Part shown: in pieces, positions 15,573 through 25,900 of the stretch
Layout of the letters: the number at the start of each line of letters is the position of its first letter
Position numbering within the stretch: the first letter of the stretch is position 1
Assembly (NCBI GenBank): GCA_015063785.1
Contig: SVTM01000001.1
Coordinates: 1-64,000 of the forward strand
Direction of reading: 5' to 3'
DNA from: Oscillospiraceae bacterium
Lineage (GTDB): Bacteria > Bacillota > Clostridia > Oscillospirales > CAG-382
Length of the DNA: 64,000 nucleotides
The notes under the pieces: generated by a model
The model's input: only the letters and a program-made list of their open reading frames with translations
What the model was told of the DNA's origin: nothing
The model's database searches: none
Program-made: the position numbers and the translations under genes

Positions 15573-16844
15573 TCACACCTCCTCGTCTATGGTTATCTCA
15601 AGTTCTTTTGATATTCTCACAGCATCAAGAGCCTGACCCTTGAAGGTTATGTGTTCCATTTCTCCGGGCGCTGCTCTCAAAAGCTTCTTTTTCATTATCT
15701 CTTTGCCGTCGCAGAAAACTTTAAGATATACGTTTCTGTAATTTTTGCCGACTCTGAAGAAGAATTCGGTTTTTTCATCAACAGTTTCGGGAATATATCG
15801 TTGTGGAACAATATATCTGACGCCCCCTGTGGGCTTTGTTATGCTTTTATTGCAACTCTTTATTCTGTCGGTTACGTATTTGGCTGCAGATCTTCCTGCA
15901 AGCTCACTTTCAGCAGAAACAAAGTCTACCAGATCATGCACATGCAAAACGTTTCCGCAGGCAAAGATACCGTTTACGCTCGTCTGACGGAAATTGTCAA
16001 CCACAGCACCGCTTGTTATCTTGTCAAACTCTATTTCTGCACCTTTCGACGCTTCATTTTCGGGAATCAGACCTACGGAAAGCAAAAGCGTGTCACATTC
16101 GATCATTTCTTCTGTGCCCTTAATGGGTTTGAGGTCGGATCCGACTTTTGCAATAGTAACGCCTGTCAATCTATCTTTTCCGTGTATGTCAACAACTGTA
16201 TGCGAAAGCTTTAAGGGGATGTCAAAATCGTCAAGACACTGTGCGATATTGCGTGCAAGTCCGCTGGAATATGGCATAAGTTCGCACACAGCTTTAACTT
16301 TTGCACCCTCAAGAGTCATTCTGCGCGCCATGATAAGTCCTATATCTCCGCTGCCGAGGATGACAACCTCCTTACCAGGCAAGTATCCCTCAATATTTAC
16401 AAAACGTTGAGCCGTGCCTGCAGAAAAAATCCCTGCAGGTCGAGAGCCCGGAATATTAAGAGCGCCGCGCGTGCGCTCGCGGCACCCCATGGCAAGTATA
16501 ACGGCTTCCGCCTTCAGATGTACAAGACCTTTGCTTGGGGAAATGTAAGTGATTTCTTTCTCCTTTGTCATCGAAAGCACCATGGCATCTGTGACGTAAC
16601 CTATCTTTGTATCTTCAACCTGCTTTATAAAGCGTTCAGCATATTCGGGGCCTGTCAGTTCTTCTCCGAATCTATGCAGACCAAAGCCTGCATGGATGCA
16701 CTGATTGAGTATGCCGCCAAGGCAAGAATCGCGTTCTATTATCAGAATGTCATTTTCTGAAACACCCTGTTTGTATGCTCCAAGAGCTGCAGCAAGGCCT
16801 GCAGGACCTCCGCCGATTATGGCGATTTTAATATTTTCTGTCAT
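15573..16844 (-). CDS. FAD/NAD(P)-dependent oxidoreductase, GlpB-position subunit
   Basis: A 423-residue pyridine-nucleotide-disulfide-type flavoprotein. An FAD-binding Rossmann motif begins IAIIGGGPAGLAAALGAY. The central ILGSGDIGLIMARRM is a second dinucleotide site, and GIFACGNV.H.HDLVD is the C-terminal FAD contact. CLGGILNQCIHAGFGLHRFGEE is typical of the oxidoreductase found next to GlpA and DUF1667 in clostridia. It probably transfers electrons from glycerol-3-phosphate oxidation to an acceptor. GAGG precedes the start and the gap to the upstream gene is 10 bases. Confidence 0.88.
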   Translation of the reverse strand: MTENIKIAIIGGGPAGLAAALGAYKQGVSENDILIIERDSCLGGILNQCIHAGFGLHRFGEELTGPEYAERFIKQVEDTKIGYVTDAMVLSMTKEKEITYISPSKGLVHLKAEAVILAMGCRERTRGALNIPGSRPAGIFSAGTAQRFVNIEGYLPGKEVVILGSGDIGLIMARRMTLEGAKVKAVCELMPYSSGLARNIAQCLDDFDIPLKLSHTVVDIHGKDRLTGVTIAKVGSDLKPIKGTEEMIECDTLLLSVGLIPENEASKGAEIEFDKITSGAVVDNFRQTSVNGIFACGNVLHVHDLVDFVSAESELAGRSAAKYVTDRIKSCNKSITKPTGGVRYIVPQRYIPETVDEKTEFFFRVGKNYRNVYLKVFCDGKEIMKKKLLRAAPGEMEHITFKGQALDAVRISKELEITIDEEV

Positions 16845-16854
16845 CTCGCTGCCC

Positions 16855-18288
16855 TCACTTTATTTTGCCGAAAAGAAGTTTAGATTCTTTTCCGTATTTG
16901 GTGATATCCGAAAGGTCCAGTCCGAGTTCTCTTGCAAGTATTTCAGTTACTCGCGGCATGCAGAAACCGCCCTGGCATCTGCCCATTCCGGCTCTTGTTC
17001 TGCGTTTTACCGCATCTACACTGCGTGCTCCCATGGGACGGCGGATGGCGTCGATAATTTCGCCTTCGGTTATTGTTTCGCAACGGCATACTATTTTACC
17101 ATACGACGGATCTTCTTTTATCTTTTCTTGAATCTCTTTGTCGGAAAGTTCACGAATTCTTGTTACTTTCGGACGTGTGGGTTCAAATTTCTTGTTTTCG
17201 GTCAGTTCAAGACCCATTTCTGAAAGCTTTTGCACTACATATTCTGCGATTGCAGGGGAGGATGCAAGACCGGGAGATTCGATTCCTGCAAGATGCAGAA
17301 GATTTGAAATCGTATTTGATTGCTTAATTATAAAATCACCGGTAGAGGGAGTTGCGCGAAGTCCTGCAAAAGAAGTGATAACGTTTTTAAGAGGAGGCAG
17401 AGAAGGAACAAGAGAAAGAGCACCCTTGTGTATCTCATCAAGGCCGGCAGTTGTTGTATCGGTATCGTCTTTTTCAACAATGTTAGCGTTGGGACCAACA
17501 AGCAGATTGCCGTCCGCAGTAGGTGCAACGAGGATACCTTTTCCCTTTTTGCTGGGAAGAGGGAATAGGACATTCTTTACAATGCCGGCACAGCTTTTGT
17601 CAAACAGCATATATTCGCCTTTGCGTGGAATTATGTCAAAATCCTTGTCTTCTGTCATTTCGGCGATCTCGTCACTGCGTATTCCGCATGCGGATACAAC
17701 ATATTTTGCACATACACATCTGTTGCCGTCCGATACAGCGATGAAATCTTTTTCTTCATTGATGCTTTTTACTTCAAATTCAAAAAAATAGTCTGCACCA
17801 TTCTGTACGGCGTTTTCACCTGCGGCGATGGCAAGTTCATAGGGACTCACGATGCCGGCACTTGGTGCATACAATGCAGCAACCGCGTTTTCGGATACAT
17901 TAGGCTCGAGTTCGCGAAGCTCGTCTTTTTCGATAATGCGAAGGTTGGGCACGCCGTTTTTTATACCTCTCTCATAAAGTTCTTCAAGGGTGCCTCTGTC
18001 GTCCTCCGAAAGACATATTACAAGTGAAGGCGTGTTTCTGTATGCAACATCAAGATCGCGTGCCAAATCTTTCATCATCGCACATCCGCGAACATTCAGC
18101 TTTGCTTTCAAGCTTCCGCTTTCGGCATCAAATCCTGCGTGCACAATGCCTGAATTTGCGCGGCTGGATGCGTTTGCGGCATCGGGTCCTTTGTCTATAA
18201 AGCATACGTTAAGATTGTATTTTGTTAGTTCTCGTGCAATCAGGGTTCCGGTAACTCCTGCTCCAATTACAAGTACATCGTAGATCAT
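16855..18288 (-). CDS. GlpA-like FAD-dependent glycerol-3-phosphate dehydrogenase
   Basis: A 477-residue flavoprotein. The N-terminal DAO domain shows VLVIGAGVTGTLIARELTKY and SRANSGIVHAGFD. The C-terminal ~90 residues form a BFD-like [2Fe-2S] domain with CRC and CQGGFC cysteines (IVCRCETITEGEIIDAIRRP and RAGMGRCQGGFC). This is the architecture of GlpA-type anaerobic glycerol-3-phosphate dehydrogenases, though other 2-hydroxy-acid substrates are possible. It heads a three-gene minus-strand operon. The start at 18288 has GGAG upstream. A consensus promoter lies at 18339-18367 next to a divergent DeoR-type regulator gene. Confidence 0.9.
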   Translation of the reverse strand: MIYDVLVIGAGVTGTLIARELTKYNLNVCFIDKGPDAANASSRANSGIVHAGFDAESGSLKAKLNVRGCAMMKDLARDLDVAYRNTPSLVICLSEDDRGTLEELYERGIKNGVPNLRIIEKDELRELEPNVSENAVAALYAPSAGIVSPYELAIAAGENAVQNGADYFFEFEVKSINEEKDFIAVSDGNRCVCAKYVVSACGIRSDEIAEMTEDKDFDIIPRKGEYMLFDKSCAGIVKNVLFPLPSKKGKGILVAPTADGNLLVGPNANIVEKDDTDTTTAGLDEIHKGALSLVPSLPPLKNVITSFAGLRATPSTGDFIIKQSNTISNLLHLAGIESPGLASSPAIAEYVVQKLSEMGLELTENKKFEPTRPKVTRIRELSDKEIQEKIKEDPSYGKIVCRCETITEGEIIDAIRRPMGARSVDAVKRRTRAGMGRCQGGFCMPRVTEILARELGLDLSDITKYGKESKLLFGKIK

Positions 18289-18317
18289 AGTTTCTCCGTA
18301 AAATTTTACAAATAGTA

Positions 18318-18346
18318 TTTGCTTTTTTGTATAGATATATTATAAT
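18318..18346 (+). promoter_or_regulatory. Promoter of the DeoR-type regulator
   Basis: TTTGCT (18318-18323) and TATAAT (18341-18346) are spaced by 17 bases. The -10 element overlaps the -10 element of the opposing glpA-like promoter. Confidence 0.55.
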
Positions 18347-18367
18347 GAAATGAGCATCAATAGTCAA
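18339..18367 (-). promoter_or_regulatory. Promoter of the glp-like operon
   Basis: On the minus strand TTGACT (18362-18367) and TATAAT (18339-18344) are spaced by 17 bases, about 50 bases before the GlpA-like start codon. Confidence 0.75.
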
Positions 18368-18435
18368 TAATTCCGCAAAATAAGATAAATCGCAAACGAA
18401 AATGGAGGTAATGCGCAAAAACGCGCACAAATGAT

Positions 18436-19191
18436 ATGTACAAAAACGAACGTGAACAGGAAATAATCAATTTTTTGAACAACTTTTCTTATGTAACCGT
18501 AGAATTCCTTGCAAAAAAGCTGAATATATCACCTTCAAGCATCAGACGCGATCTTTCGGCGATGGAACAGCGGGGGATAGTGAAACGCTCATACGGGGGA
18601 GTAGAGATAGTAAAAGATGGCGTGCGTAATGTACCTTTTTCAATGCGCAAGCACGAAAACGCTTCTGCAAAGAAAAGGATAGCAGAGGCAGCAGTTTCTC
18701 TTCTTCACGAGGGCGACGTTGTTTTTATCGACGGATCGAGTAGTGCTTTTTTTGTTGCAAAAGAGCTTGTTAAAATAAGGGATATAACAGTTATAACAAA
18801 CAGCATTGAAAGCTTATGCTTTTTTATGGATTATGACATCAGAGCGTATTGCACAGGCGGTAACATGCATCGAGAAAACAGAGCAACACTTGTTAATGAC
18901 CATGCAGAAAATATGATATCAAATTTTTACGCCGACTACACGTTCTTTTCTGCGCAGGCACTCACACGGCAAGGAAAAATTTACGATTGCTATTCGTCGG
19001 AAGTGCCGTTACGCAACAAAATGATGCAAAACAGTGCAAAGTCTGTATTTCTTTGCGACAGTACAAAGCTTGGACGTCACTCTGCTTATTACCAATGCAA
19101 TGTGAATACTGTGGATTATGTCATATCCGACGTTGAGCTTTTGGATTATTTTGATCAGTGCCCTGAAAATACCCTTTTGTTGAAAGCATGA
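18436..19191 (+). CDS. DeoR/GlpR-family transcriptional regulator
   Basis: A 251-residue repressor-type protein. The N-terminal DeoR helix-turn-helix reads REQEIINFLNNFSYVTVEFL, KKLNISPSSIRRDLSAME and RGIVKRSYGG. A C-terminal sugar-phosphate-sensor (DeoRC) domain follows, with DVVFIDGSSSAFFVAKEL, VITNSI and FLCDSTKLG. Divergence from the glp-like operon suggests it represses that operon, with glycerol-3-phosphate or another phosphorylated polyol as inducer (inference). The only good ribosome site, GGAGG at 18404-18408, is 27 bases from the ATG but a small hairpin between them shortens the effective distance. The next gene downstream has its own promoter. Confidence 0.92.
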   Translation: MYKNEREQEIINFLNNFSYVTVEFLAKKLNISPSSIRRDLSAMEQRGIVKRSYGGVEIVKDGVRNVPFSMRKHENASAKKRIAEAAVSLLHEGDVVFIDGSSSAFFVAKELVKIRDITVITNSIESLCFFMDYDIRAYCTGGNMHRENRATLVNDHAENMISNFYADYTFFSAQALTRQGKIYDCYSSEVPLRNKMMQNSAKSVFLCDSTKLGRHSAYYQCNVNTVDYVISDVELLDYFDQCPENTLLLKA

Positions 19192-19238
19192 AGAGAAATA
19201 TACGAATACATAATTTTTAGTATTTGTTTACAATTTTT

Positions 19239-19290
19239 TGCACAAAAATCGCTTTTTGCTATTGCATTTTGTGCAATAGCACTATATAAT
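19239..19290 (+). promoter_or_regulatory. Promoter with palindromic operator for the giant secreted protein
   Basis: TTGCAT (19262-19267) and TATAAT (19285-19290) are spaced by 17 bases. GCTATTGCA (19258-19266) and TGCAATAGC (19272-19280) are a perfect 9-bp inverted repeat over the -35 and spacer. A second perfect pair, TTGCACAAAA (19238-19247) and TTTTGTGCAA (19267-19276), shares the right half-site. The arrangement looks like an operator for a TTGCA-recognising regulator. Confidence 0.7.
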
Positions 19291-19324
19291 TATCATGAAT
19301 GCTAATTTCAGAAAGGAGAAGAAT

Positions 19325-22300
19325 ATGAAAAAAGCATTATCATTAATTTTAACGCTTTGCATGCTGATTGGACTTTGTCAGTTCAGTTTCACAGCAACGG
19401 CAGATGCTACTGCTCGCACTGTGACTATGACTACAACAGATTTTGAACATGATGCTGAGGCGTTCCCTGTTACCATCAGTGTTCCTGACGGAGCATACTG
19501 GTGGGCAGCAATCTACCCCGCATCGGCAACTTCCTACACATCCAGTGGATATGCCGATTACCTCGACGGAACAAACACCGGCGGCGACTACCAGTTCCCC
19601 TCCGGTCAGAGCATCCGTATGAGAAATTGGCCTCTCGTGGCCGGAGAATACAAGGTTGTTCTCTTTGCTGATGGCGGTTATCAGAACGTTGCCGATGAAT
19701 GTTATTTCTCGGTAAAGGCTTCTGATGACGAGGCAGCAAACTACGGCCAGCTTTCTCTTCCCAAAGAAGAATTTGTTGTTGGAGAGGATATAGTTATCAA
19801 TTTCTCTAACAGTTCTTCTGACACCGACTTCGTATCTGTGTACCTCAAGAAAGACGAAGCCGGCACAACTTCTGCATCCGGTGAAATCGGATGGGCGTAC
19901 ACAAAAGGTGGAGAAGGTTCCCTTACACACAACGATTTCTCCAAACAGTATTGGGCTTCCAATCCCGGTGATTACGTTGTAAAGTACTGGCAGGCAAATC
20001 AGTACAATGTTGAGATGGACAGAGTATATTTCTCAATCGCCGAAGCTCCTGCTCCTGATGTACTTGTAACAGAAGTATATGTATCTGCTACAGGTGATGA
20101 CACAGCTGATGGTACAGCTGAAGCACCTCTCGCAACAATGGCACGTGCAATGCAATTCCTTGATACAACAAAGGATTGCACCATCAACGTTTCGGGTTCT
20201 GTGGCGTTTGCTGACGTTGCACACGAAGGCAAGTTTACCTACGTTGCTTCTGATGAGACAGCTCTCTTCAACACAGATGTATCTCTTAATGGTCCTTCCG
20301 AAATCCAGGTTTCTGTAGATACCAAAAAGACTATTCGCACCAACGGCTTTGACACCGTTATGAACAACCCCATTGACTCTTCGAAGTTCAACTACTTCGT
20401 AGCAGGTAACAATGACGGTACAGATGAAACAGTCACATTCAAGGGCGGCTACGTTTATCAGAACGTTTACACAAAGGCTGCAGGCGACAACGCAGGCGAC
20501 GTTAACTTCGTTGTTGATGGCGGTATCGTGAGAATGGTTGCACCCGGTGTGAATGCTAACGACAACGTAACCGAATGGAAACAGAACGTTCTCGTTACTG
20601 TAAATTCCGGCGAACTTTGGTATTTCAATGCAGGCGGAAGCACTGCAGGTTCTCACGTTGACGGCGCATTCATGGCGGCATTCAACAACAACACTTATTC
20701 CACGTTCAAGGCTGACTACCTTAAGCAAGGTGCAGACAAGGTTATCTTCGACAAGGGCTACTGGATTGTAAAATCCGCCGACACCGAAGGCAACACTCTT
20801 ACTCCCACAAACACACCCGGTAAGTTCGCTGTCAGCGGCGAAAAGACCGCGTGGATCCAGTCTGCTGATAAGAAGTCCGCTTATTATTCGCACGATGGAT
20901 ATATTACAATCCCCTCGTGGGCTAAAGTTTTAAATATCCAGATCAACTGGGTTGATGAATTTTCAACATCTCTTCTCGCAGATGCTCCCGCATCAGATAT
21001 GCCTTTCTTGGGCTGGGAAGATGACGGCGAGGGTACAGTTACCGCAAAGTATCTTGATAAATATTATGTAGCTTCCACAGGTAGTGATGACAACGCAGGT
21101 ACTCCCGAAGCTCCTCTCGCAACAATTGCAAAGGCAATTGAAAAGAAGGGCGCATCCAAGGATCAGACCATCGTTATCATGGACACCGTAACATTTGAAG
21201 ACGCTGCTCATACAGGCGTAGTTACTTACGAAGCATACAGCGACGAAGCAGGTGCTTTCACAGGCGCAATCGCTCTTAACGGTCCTACCGTTTTGAAGAC
21301 TCCCATTTCCGGCAAGTCTGATCTTACCACCAACGGACATTACATCGAGATTGATGCAGCAATGGACACTACTGCTAATTTCGTTAATACCATGGTTATG
21401 AATGGTACAAGCGGAAACCAGGAATTTGTGTTCAAGAACGGTTACGTTCATGCGCTCCGTTCCAATACTTCTGACAATGTTGCTCTCACAATTGACGGCG
21501 GTATTCTCAGAATGATCTCCACATACGCTAATTCCAAGAAGATCTATATCAATGTTCTTTCCGGCGAATTCTGGTATATCAACCACATTGATAACGGACC
21601 TGTTTCTGTAGACGGTCATTTTGCAGTTACATATAATAATGGAACAAAGCTTAAGAACAGCGACTACACAGGTTCCAAGATCACATTCTCCAATGGTAGA
21701 TATTTTGTCAGCAGTGCTGATACGGAAAATACCATTTGTGGTACTTTTGACGCAGGCAAGTTTGCAGTTGAAGGTGAAAAGGATGCATACTATGTAACAT
21801 CCGACGGCAAGACAGTATATTATTCGTACAACGGTTATATCTCTCTTCCCGCAGGAAAAACCACTGTTCTTTGGACAGATGAATTCTCTGCAGACACTGT
21901 TGAACTTCCCGCCGGCGCAATGGAATGGATTGATGACGGCGAGGGTACTCTTACAGCAAGCTTTGTTCGCGAAACATACTACGTTTCTGCAACAGGTAGC
22001 GACGATAACCTCGGTTCCGAAGAAGCTCCTCTTGCAACAATCGCAGAAGCGATCAACCGTAAGGGTGCTGATAAAGACTTCACTATCTACGTAATGGGCG
22101 CTTTGTATCCCTTCGCAGACGTTGCTCATACAGGTACTATTACTTATGAGCCTTATGATGAAAATGCAACTCTTGCAGGTGGAACAATCAAGGTCAACGG
22201 TCCTTCCAAGCTCCACGTAAACATCGGTGCTGCTTCGAGCATCTATCCCAACGGTTACGATTTTGAACTTGACGGCGATATTAACAGCAGTATCAGACAT

Positions 22301-22816
22301 GATGTATTTGTTGGTAACTCCGAAGGAAGACCCAATAAGGTTGCTCTCAACGGCCAGTACATCCGTTATCTTGCATGCTTCAGCGATGATGATGATGGAA
22401 CTTCCGATACCCTTATTACAATCGACGGCGCACGCTTCTACATGCTCTGTCCCACACCTGTTACCACGGGTTCTGAAGCAAAGATGGGTAACATCAGAGT
22501 TGTTGTAAACTCCGGTGCTATCGATTTCTTCAACGAATACAACACTCCTGCCGACAATTCGACAGATTCGAGCCTCGTATTCGTATTCAACAACAATACT
22601 CATTTCCATGAATTCACATGGAATAACAACAACTTTACCACAACTCAGGACTGGGGAACCAACAAGATCTGGTTCAAGGGCGGCGAAATGCTCTGGAGAG
22701 TGCCGACACAGAAGGCAACTACATCATTCCTAAGTCCATCACAGAATACGAAGTTGTTGGTAACAAGACAGCTTACTATCAGACTGCTGATAAGAACACT
22801 GTTTACTATTCTGTAG
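19325..22816 (+). CDS. Giant secreted beta-helix repeat protein, N-terminal part (frameshifted)
   Basis: Begins with a signal peptide (MKKALSLILTLCMLIGL, cleavage near TATADA). Two sandwich-like domains follow (residues ~30-135 and ~140-245). Then come beta-helix-like units, each opening with the DUF1565-like motif YYVSATGSDDN.G..EAPLAT and closing with W.DEFS...W.DDG.GT.TA.Y. Units start near 20072, 21061 and 21974. An AGAAAGGAG ribosome site fixes ATG 19325. The third unit is interrupted: after LWR at 22699 one base is missing, and the last ~38 codons to 22816 are out of frame. The continuation is the next entry. Probably an extracellular adhesin or glycan-processing scaffold. Confidence 0.85.
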   Translation: MKKALSLILTLCMLIGLCQFSFTATADATARTVTMTTTDFEHDAEAFPVTISVPDGAYWWAAIYPASATSYTSSGYADYLDGTNTGGDYQFPSGQSIRMRNWPLVAGEYKVVLFADGGYQNVADECYFSVKASDDEAANYGQLSLPKEEFVVGEDIVINFSNSSSDTDFVSVYLKKDEAGTTSASGEIGWAYTKGGEGSLTHNDFSKQYWASNPGDYVVKYWQANQYNVEMDRVYFSIAEAPAPDVLVTEVYVSATGDDTADGTAEAPLATMARAMQFLDTTKDCTINVSGSVAFADVAHEGKFTYVASDETALFNTDVSLNGPSEIQVSVDTKKTIRTNGFDTVMNNPIDSSKFNYFVAGNNDGTDETVTFKGGYVYQNVYTKAAGDNAGDVNFVVDGGIVRMVAPGVNANDNVTEWKQNVLVTVNSGELWYFNAGGSTAGSHVDGAFMAAFNNNTYSTFKADYLKQGADKVIFDKGYWIVKSADTEGNTLTPTNTPGKFAVSGEKTAWIQSADKKSAYYSHDGYITIPSWAKVLNIQINWVDEFSTSLLADAPASDMPFLGWEDDGEGTVTAKYLDKYYVASTGSDDNAGTPEAPLATIAKAIEKKGASKDQTIVIMDTVTFEDAAHTGVVTYEAYSDEAGAFTGAIALNGPTVLKTPISGKSDLTTNGHYIEIDAAMDTTANFVNTMVMNGTSGNQEFVFKNGYVHALRSNTSDNVALTIDGGILRMISTYANSKKIYINVLSGEFWYINHIDNGPVSVDGHFAVTYNNGTKLKNSDYTGSKITFSNGRYFVSSADTENTICGTFDAGKFAVEGEKDAYYVTSDGKTVYYSYNGYISLPAGKTTVLWTDEFSADTVELPAGAMEWIDDGEGTLTASFVRETYYVSATGSDDNLGSEEAPLATIAEAINRKGADKDFTIYVMGALYPFADVAHTGTITYEPYDENATLAGGTIKVNGPSKLHVNIGAASSIYPNGYDFELDGDINSSIRHDVFVGNSEGRPNKVALNGQYIRYLACFSDDDDGTSDTLITIDGARFYMLCPTPVTTGSEAKMGNIRVVVNSGAIDFFNEYNTPADNSTDSSLVFVFNNNTHFHEFTWNNNNFTTTQDWGTNKIWFKGGEMLWRVPTQKATTSFLSPSQNTKLLVTRQLTIRLLIRTLFTIL
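22697..22705 (+). other. Single-base frameshift joining the two halves of the giant gene
   Basis: The frame ending at 22816 reads G-G-E-M-L-W-R up to 22699. The frame continuing to 30261 reads A-D-T-E-G-N-Y from 22702. The sibling units read through this point as a strand followed by ADTEGN or DTNGN, so one base is missing after GT at 22700-22701. No homopolymer or slippery heptamer is visible there. Confidence 0.85.
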
Positions 22817-22914
22817 ACGGCAAGATCACTCTTCCCGTACTCAGCAACCACAAAGCTGCATCTGACAAGATCAACATTGCAGACATCAGCTGGACAGACG
22901 AATTCTCTGCAAGT

Positions 22915-25900
22915 ATGTTTACTCTTCCCGAAGGTGCTGTTGAATGGGCTGATGACGGCAACGGTACACTTACAGCAAGCTACGAAAGCCTTACATATTA
23001 TGTATCCGCTGAAGGTAGCGACGAAAACGCAGGTTCTGCAGAAGCTCCTCTTGCAACAATCGCAGAAGCTATCAAGCGTCGCGGCGCAGACGAAGACTTC
23101 ACAATCTACGTAATGGGTGCATACACATTCGAAGATGCTGCTCATACAGGCACAATCACATACGAGCCTTATGACGAAAACGCAAAGCTTGCTGCGGGTA
23201 CTATCAAGATTCAGGGTCCCTCTGTGATCAACGTTAACACAGCAAAGGCTGCAACTTTCTATTCCGACGGTTACTACCTCGAAATCGGTGGTACAGTTGA
23301 CAGAAGCATCGGCAACGAGCTTCATGTCGGTAACCTCAGAGGCGTGAACGAGCATATTGTTCTTAAGGGACAGTATTTCGCCAACGTCTTCTCCGCAATC
23401 GGCGGTCAGAGCAATGTTAAAGATACTCTTATCGAATTTGATGGTGCAGTAGCTTATAATCTCAGACCCGACAGTAAGACAACAGGCGGTTCCAACCCTG
23501 TTACTTCTCTCGGTAATCTCAGAGTTGTTCTTTATAGCGGCGAACTGCTTTTCTCGAACTCCTGGGGAGCATCGGAAACTGACTATCCGGCAAACACCGA
23601 CTCGTTCCTTTCCTATACATTCAACAACAACACGTATCACGGTATCACACCTCATGTATTTGCCGGTGTTACAAGAACAAATTTCCTTGATTACTTCTCA
23701 AGCAAGTTTAATTACAAGGGCGGCGAAAGCATCTGGATCAACACTGATACAAACGGCAACACTATAACTCCTACCGCAACAGCAGGTGTTTATGATGTTG
23801 AAGGTGATAAGGTTGCATATTTCCAGACTTCTGACAAGAAGACAGTATATTACACATACAATGGTCAGATCATTCTTCCTGATCTCAAAAACAGCCAGAT
23901 CACTTGGGTAGACGAGTTCTCCACAGATCTCCTCGCAACTCCCGGCCAGCAGGACGGTATCGACTTCGTTAAGTGGGTAGACGATGGCAAGGGTGTTATT
24001 ACCGCAAGCTACAAGAAGGATCCCACAACTTACGAATTCTACCTTAAGGCAGGCGGAACAGGCGACGGTAAGAGTGTCAACACTCCTGCTGGCACAGTCG
24101 CAGACGTTATCAAGTCCATCAAGGCTGACGGACACGCAGCCAGCAGCGAAGTAACAGTTTACATTATCGATTCGGGCGAAAAGAGAGAGCACGGCGATGC
24201 TTTGACAAATGATGTTATGGCAAATTATGTCATGTATCAGTATGGCGAAGCTCACGATTGCAAGATCACCTTTACAACATATGATTATGAAAACACAAAG
24301 AAGCCCGCAGTTCTTTATCTTAACAATGCTCTCGTAAACAAGAGCAACACCAACACAACTCTTGCTATTCGCGGTCCCGAAACATTTGAAAACCTCATTA
24401 TCGTAGACTGTCGTACAGACTTCCCGACAGACGTTTATATGCAGGGTCACGATGCAGGATTTATCAATGTTGACTTCAGAAGAGCAAAGGGCGATGCTAC
24501 ATCTGCTTCGATCGTAGACAAGGATTCTCCTTTGTATGCTATGCAGAACAGAAGCGGTTCCGGCGGATTTGCAGAGGGCGGCACTATCATCGTTGACAAT
24601 GCCAAGACATTTAGCGAAATCGCTTACTCCGGTTATTCCGATTCTGCAAACTACGATACAACAGCAAATAACGATGTAACATTCGTTATTAAGAACACTG
24701 CTGCCGATGGTGCTCCCAATGTTTATACAAGCGTCAACAAGCCCGTTGCAGGAACTGTGTTCAAAAAGAATATGAACCTTATTCTTGACAATTCTACAAT
24801 TCCTACATTCACAAAGGATTCCACAGACGTTATTGTTGAAGGTGCTATTCAGGTAGTTCTTAACAACGGTTCTGTACTTACAAACTTTGATGCTTATAAG
24901 TCCGCAAAGGCTTCCGCTGATGCAGAACTCGGCACAGCAAAGTGGTTCGTTATGGATTCCAAGACAAACGCAGGCACCCTTGACATTACCGATACATCAG
25001 GTAAGTTTGCAGTTAATGCAGACGGCAAGGTTGCTTATGCATACAGCAACGACACAAGAACTGCATACTACGGTGCAGATTACCTCACAATCGGCGAGTC
25101 CGGCAGCTACGTTGTAAACTATGTTGCTTCTGTTGAAGATGTTATCGATGCTCTTCCCGAGCTTGAACCCGACGCAGAGACAGGCGAACTCTTTACAGGT
25201 TGGACAGACAATAAGGACGGCACAATCACCGCTTCTTTCGCTCTTAAGACTCCCGAAACACGCGAATACTATGTTGTAAACGGCGGTACAGGCGACGGTA
25301 GATCTGCTACAACTCCTGCAGCTTCTGTTTATGATGTAATCGCATCTGTAAATGCTGATAAGCTCATCAAGGGCGACACAGCTGTTATCTACATCATGGA
25401 ACATCCTGATTTCATCGATGAAACAACAGGTAAGTTCGGTGATGAAGGTAAGATTTCCACAAGAACAGAGCTTGTTAAGGGCCTCTTCACATACTGGAAG
25501 GTTGATGGTGGATATATCCCCGAACATACCGCAACACTTAAGATCACCAGTTACGACTACGAAGAAGGTAATCCCGCAAAGCCCATGAAGCATGTTGCTT
25601 ACTCCGACAAGATCGGTGCTAACCACATGATGGGTCTCTCTGGTCCTACTATCTTCGAAGACGTCGCGATTGTACGTCCCAGAAACGTTGACCGTGAAAT
25701 CAGAACAAACGGTTACGATGTTGAGTTTAACAATACTATCATCTACCAGACAAATGGTGACTTCTACACTTCCACTCCTTTCACAGGACTTGTTGAAGAT
25801 CATGCAAACGTTATTGCCGGTGGTGACAGTGCAACAACTCTCGGCGGTACATTGAGATTTAACAGCCGCCTCATCGCATCTAAAAAGAACAACCACGGTA

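Noticed and set aside
22697..22705. Programmed ribosomal frameshift in the giant gene
   Set aside because: No slippery heptamer, internal ribosome site or downstream pseudoknot is evident; a simple deletion or sequencing error explains it better.
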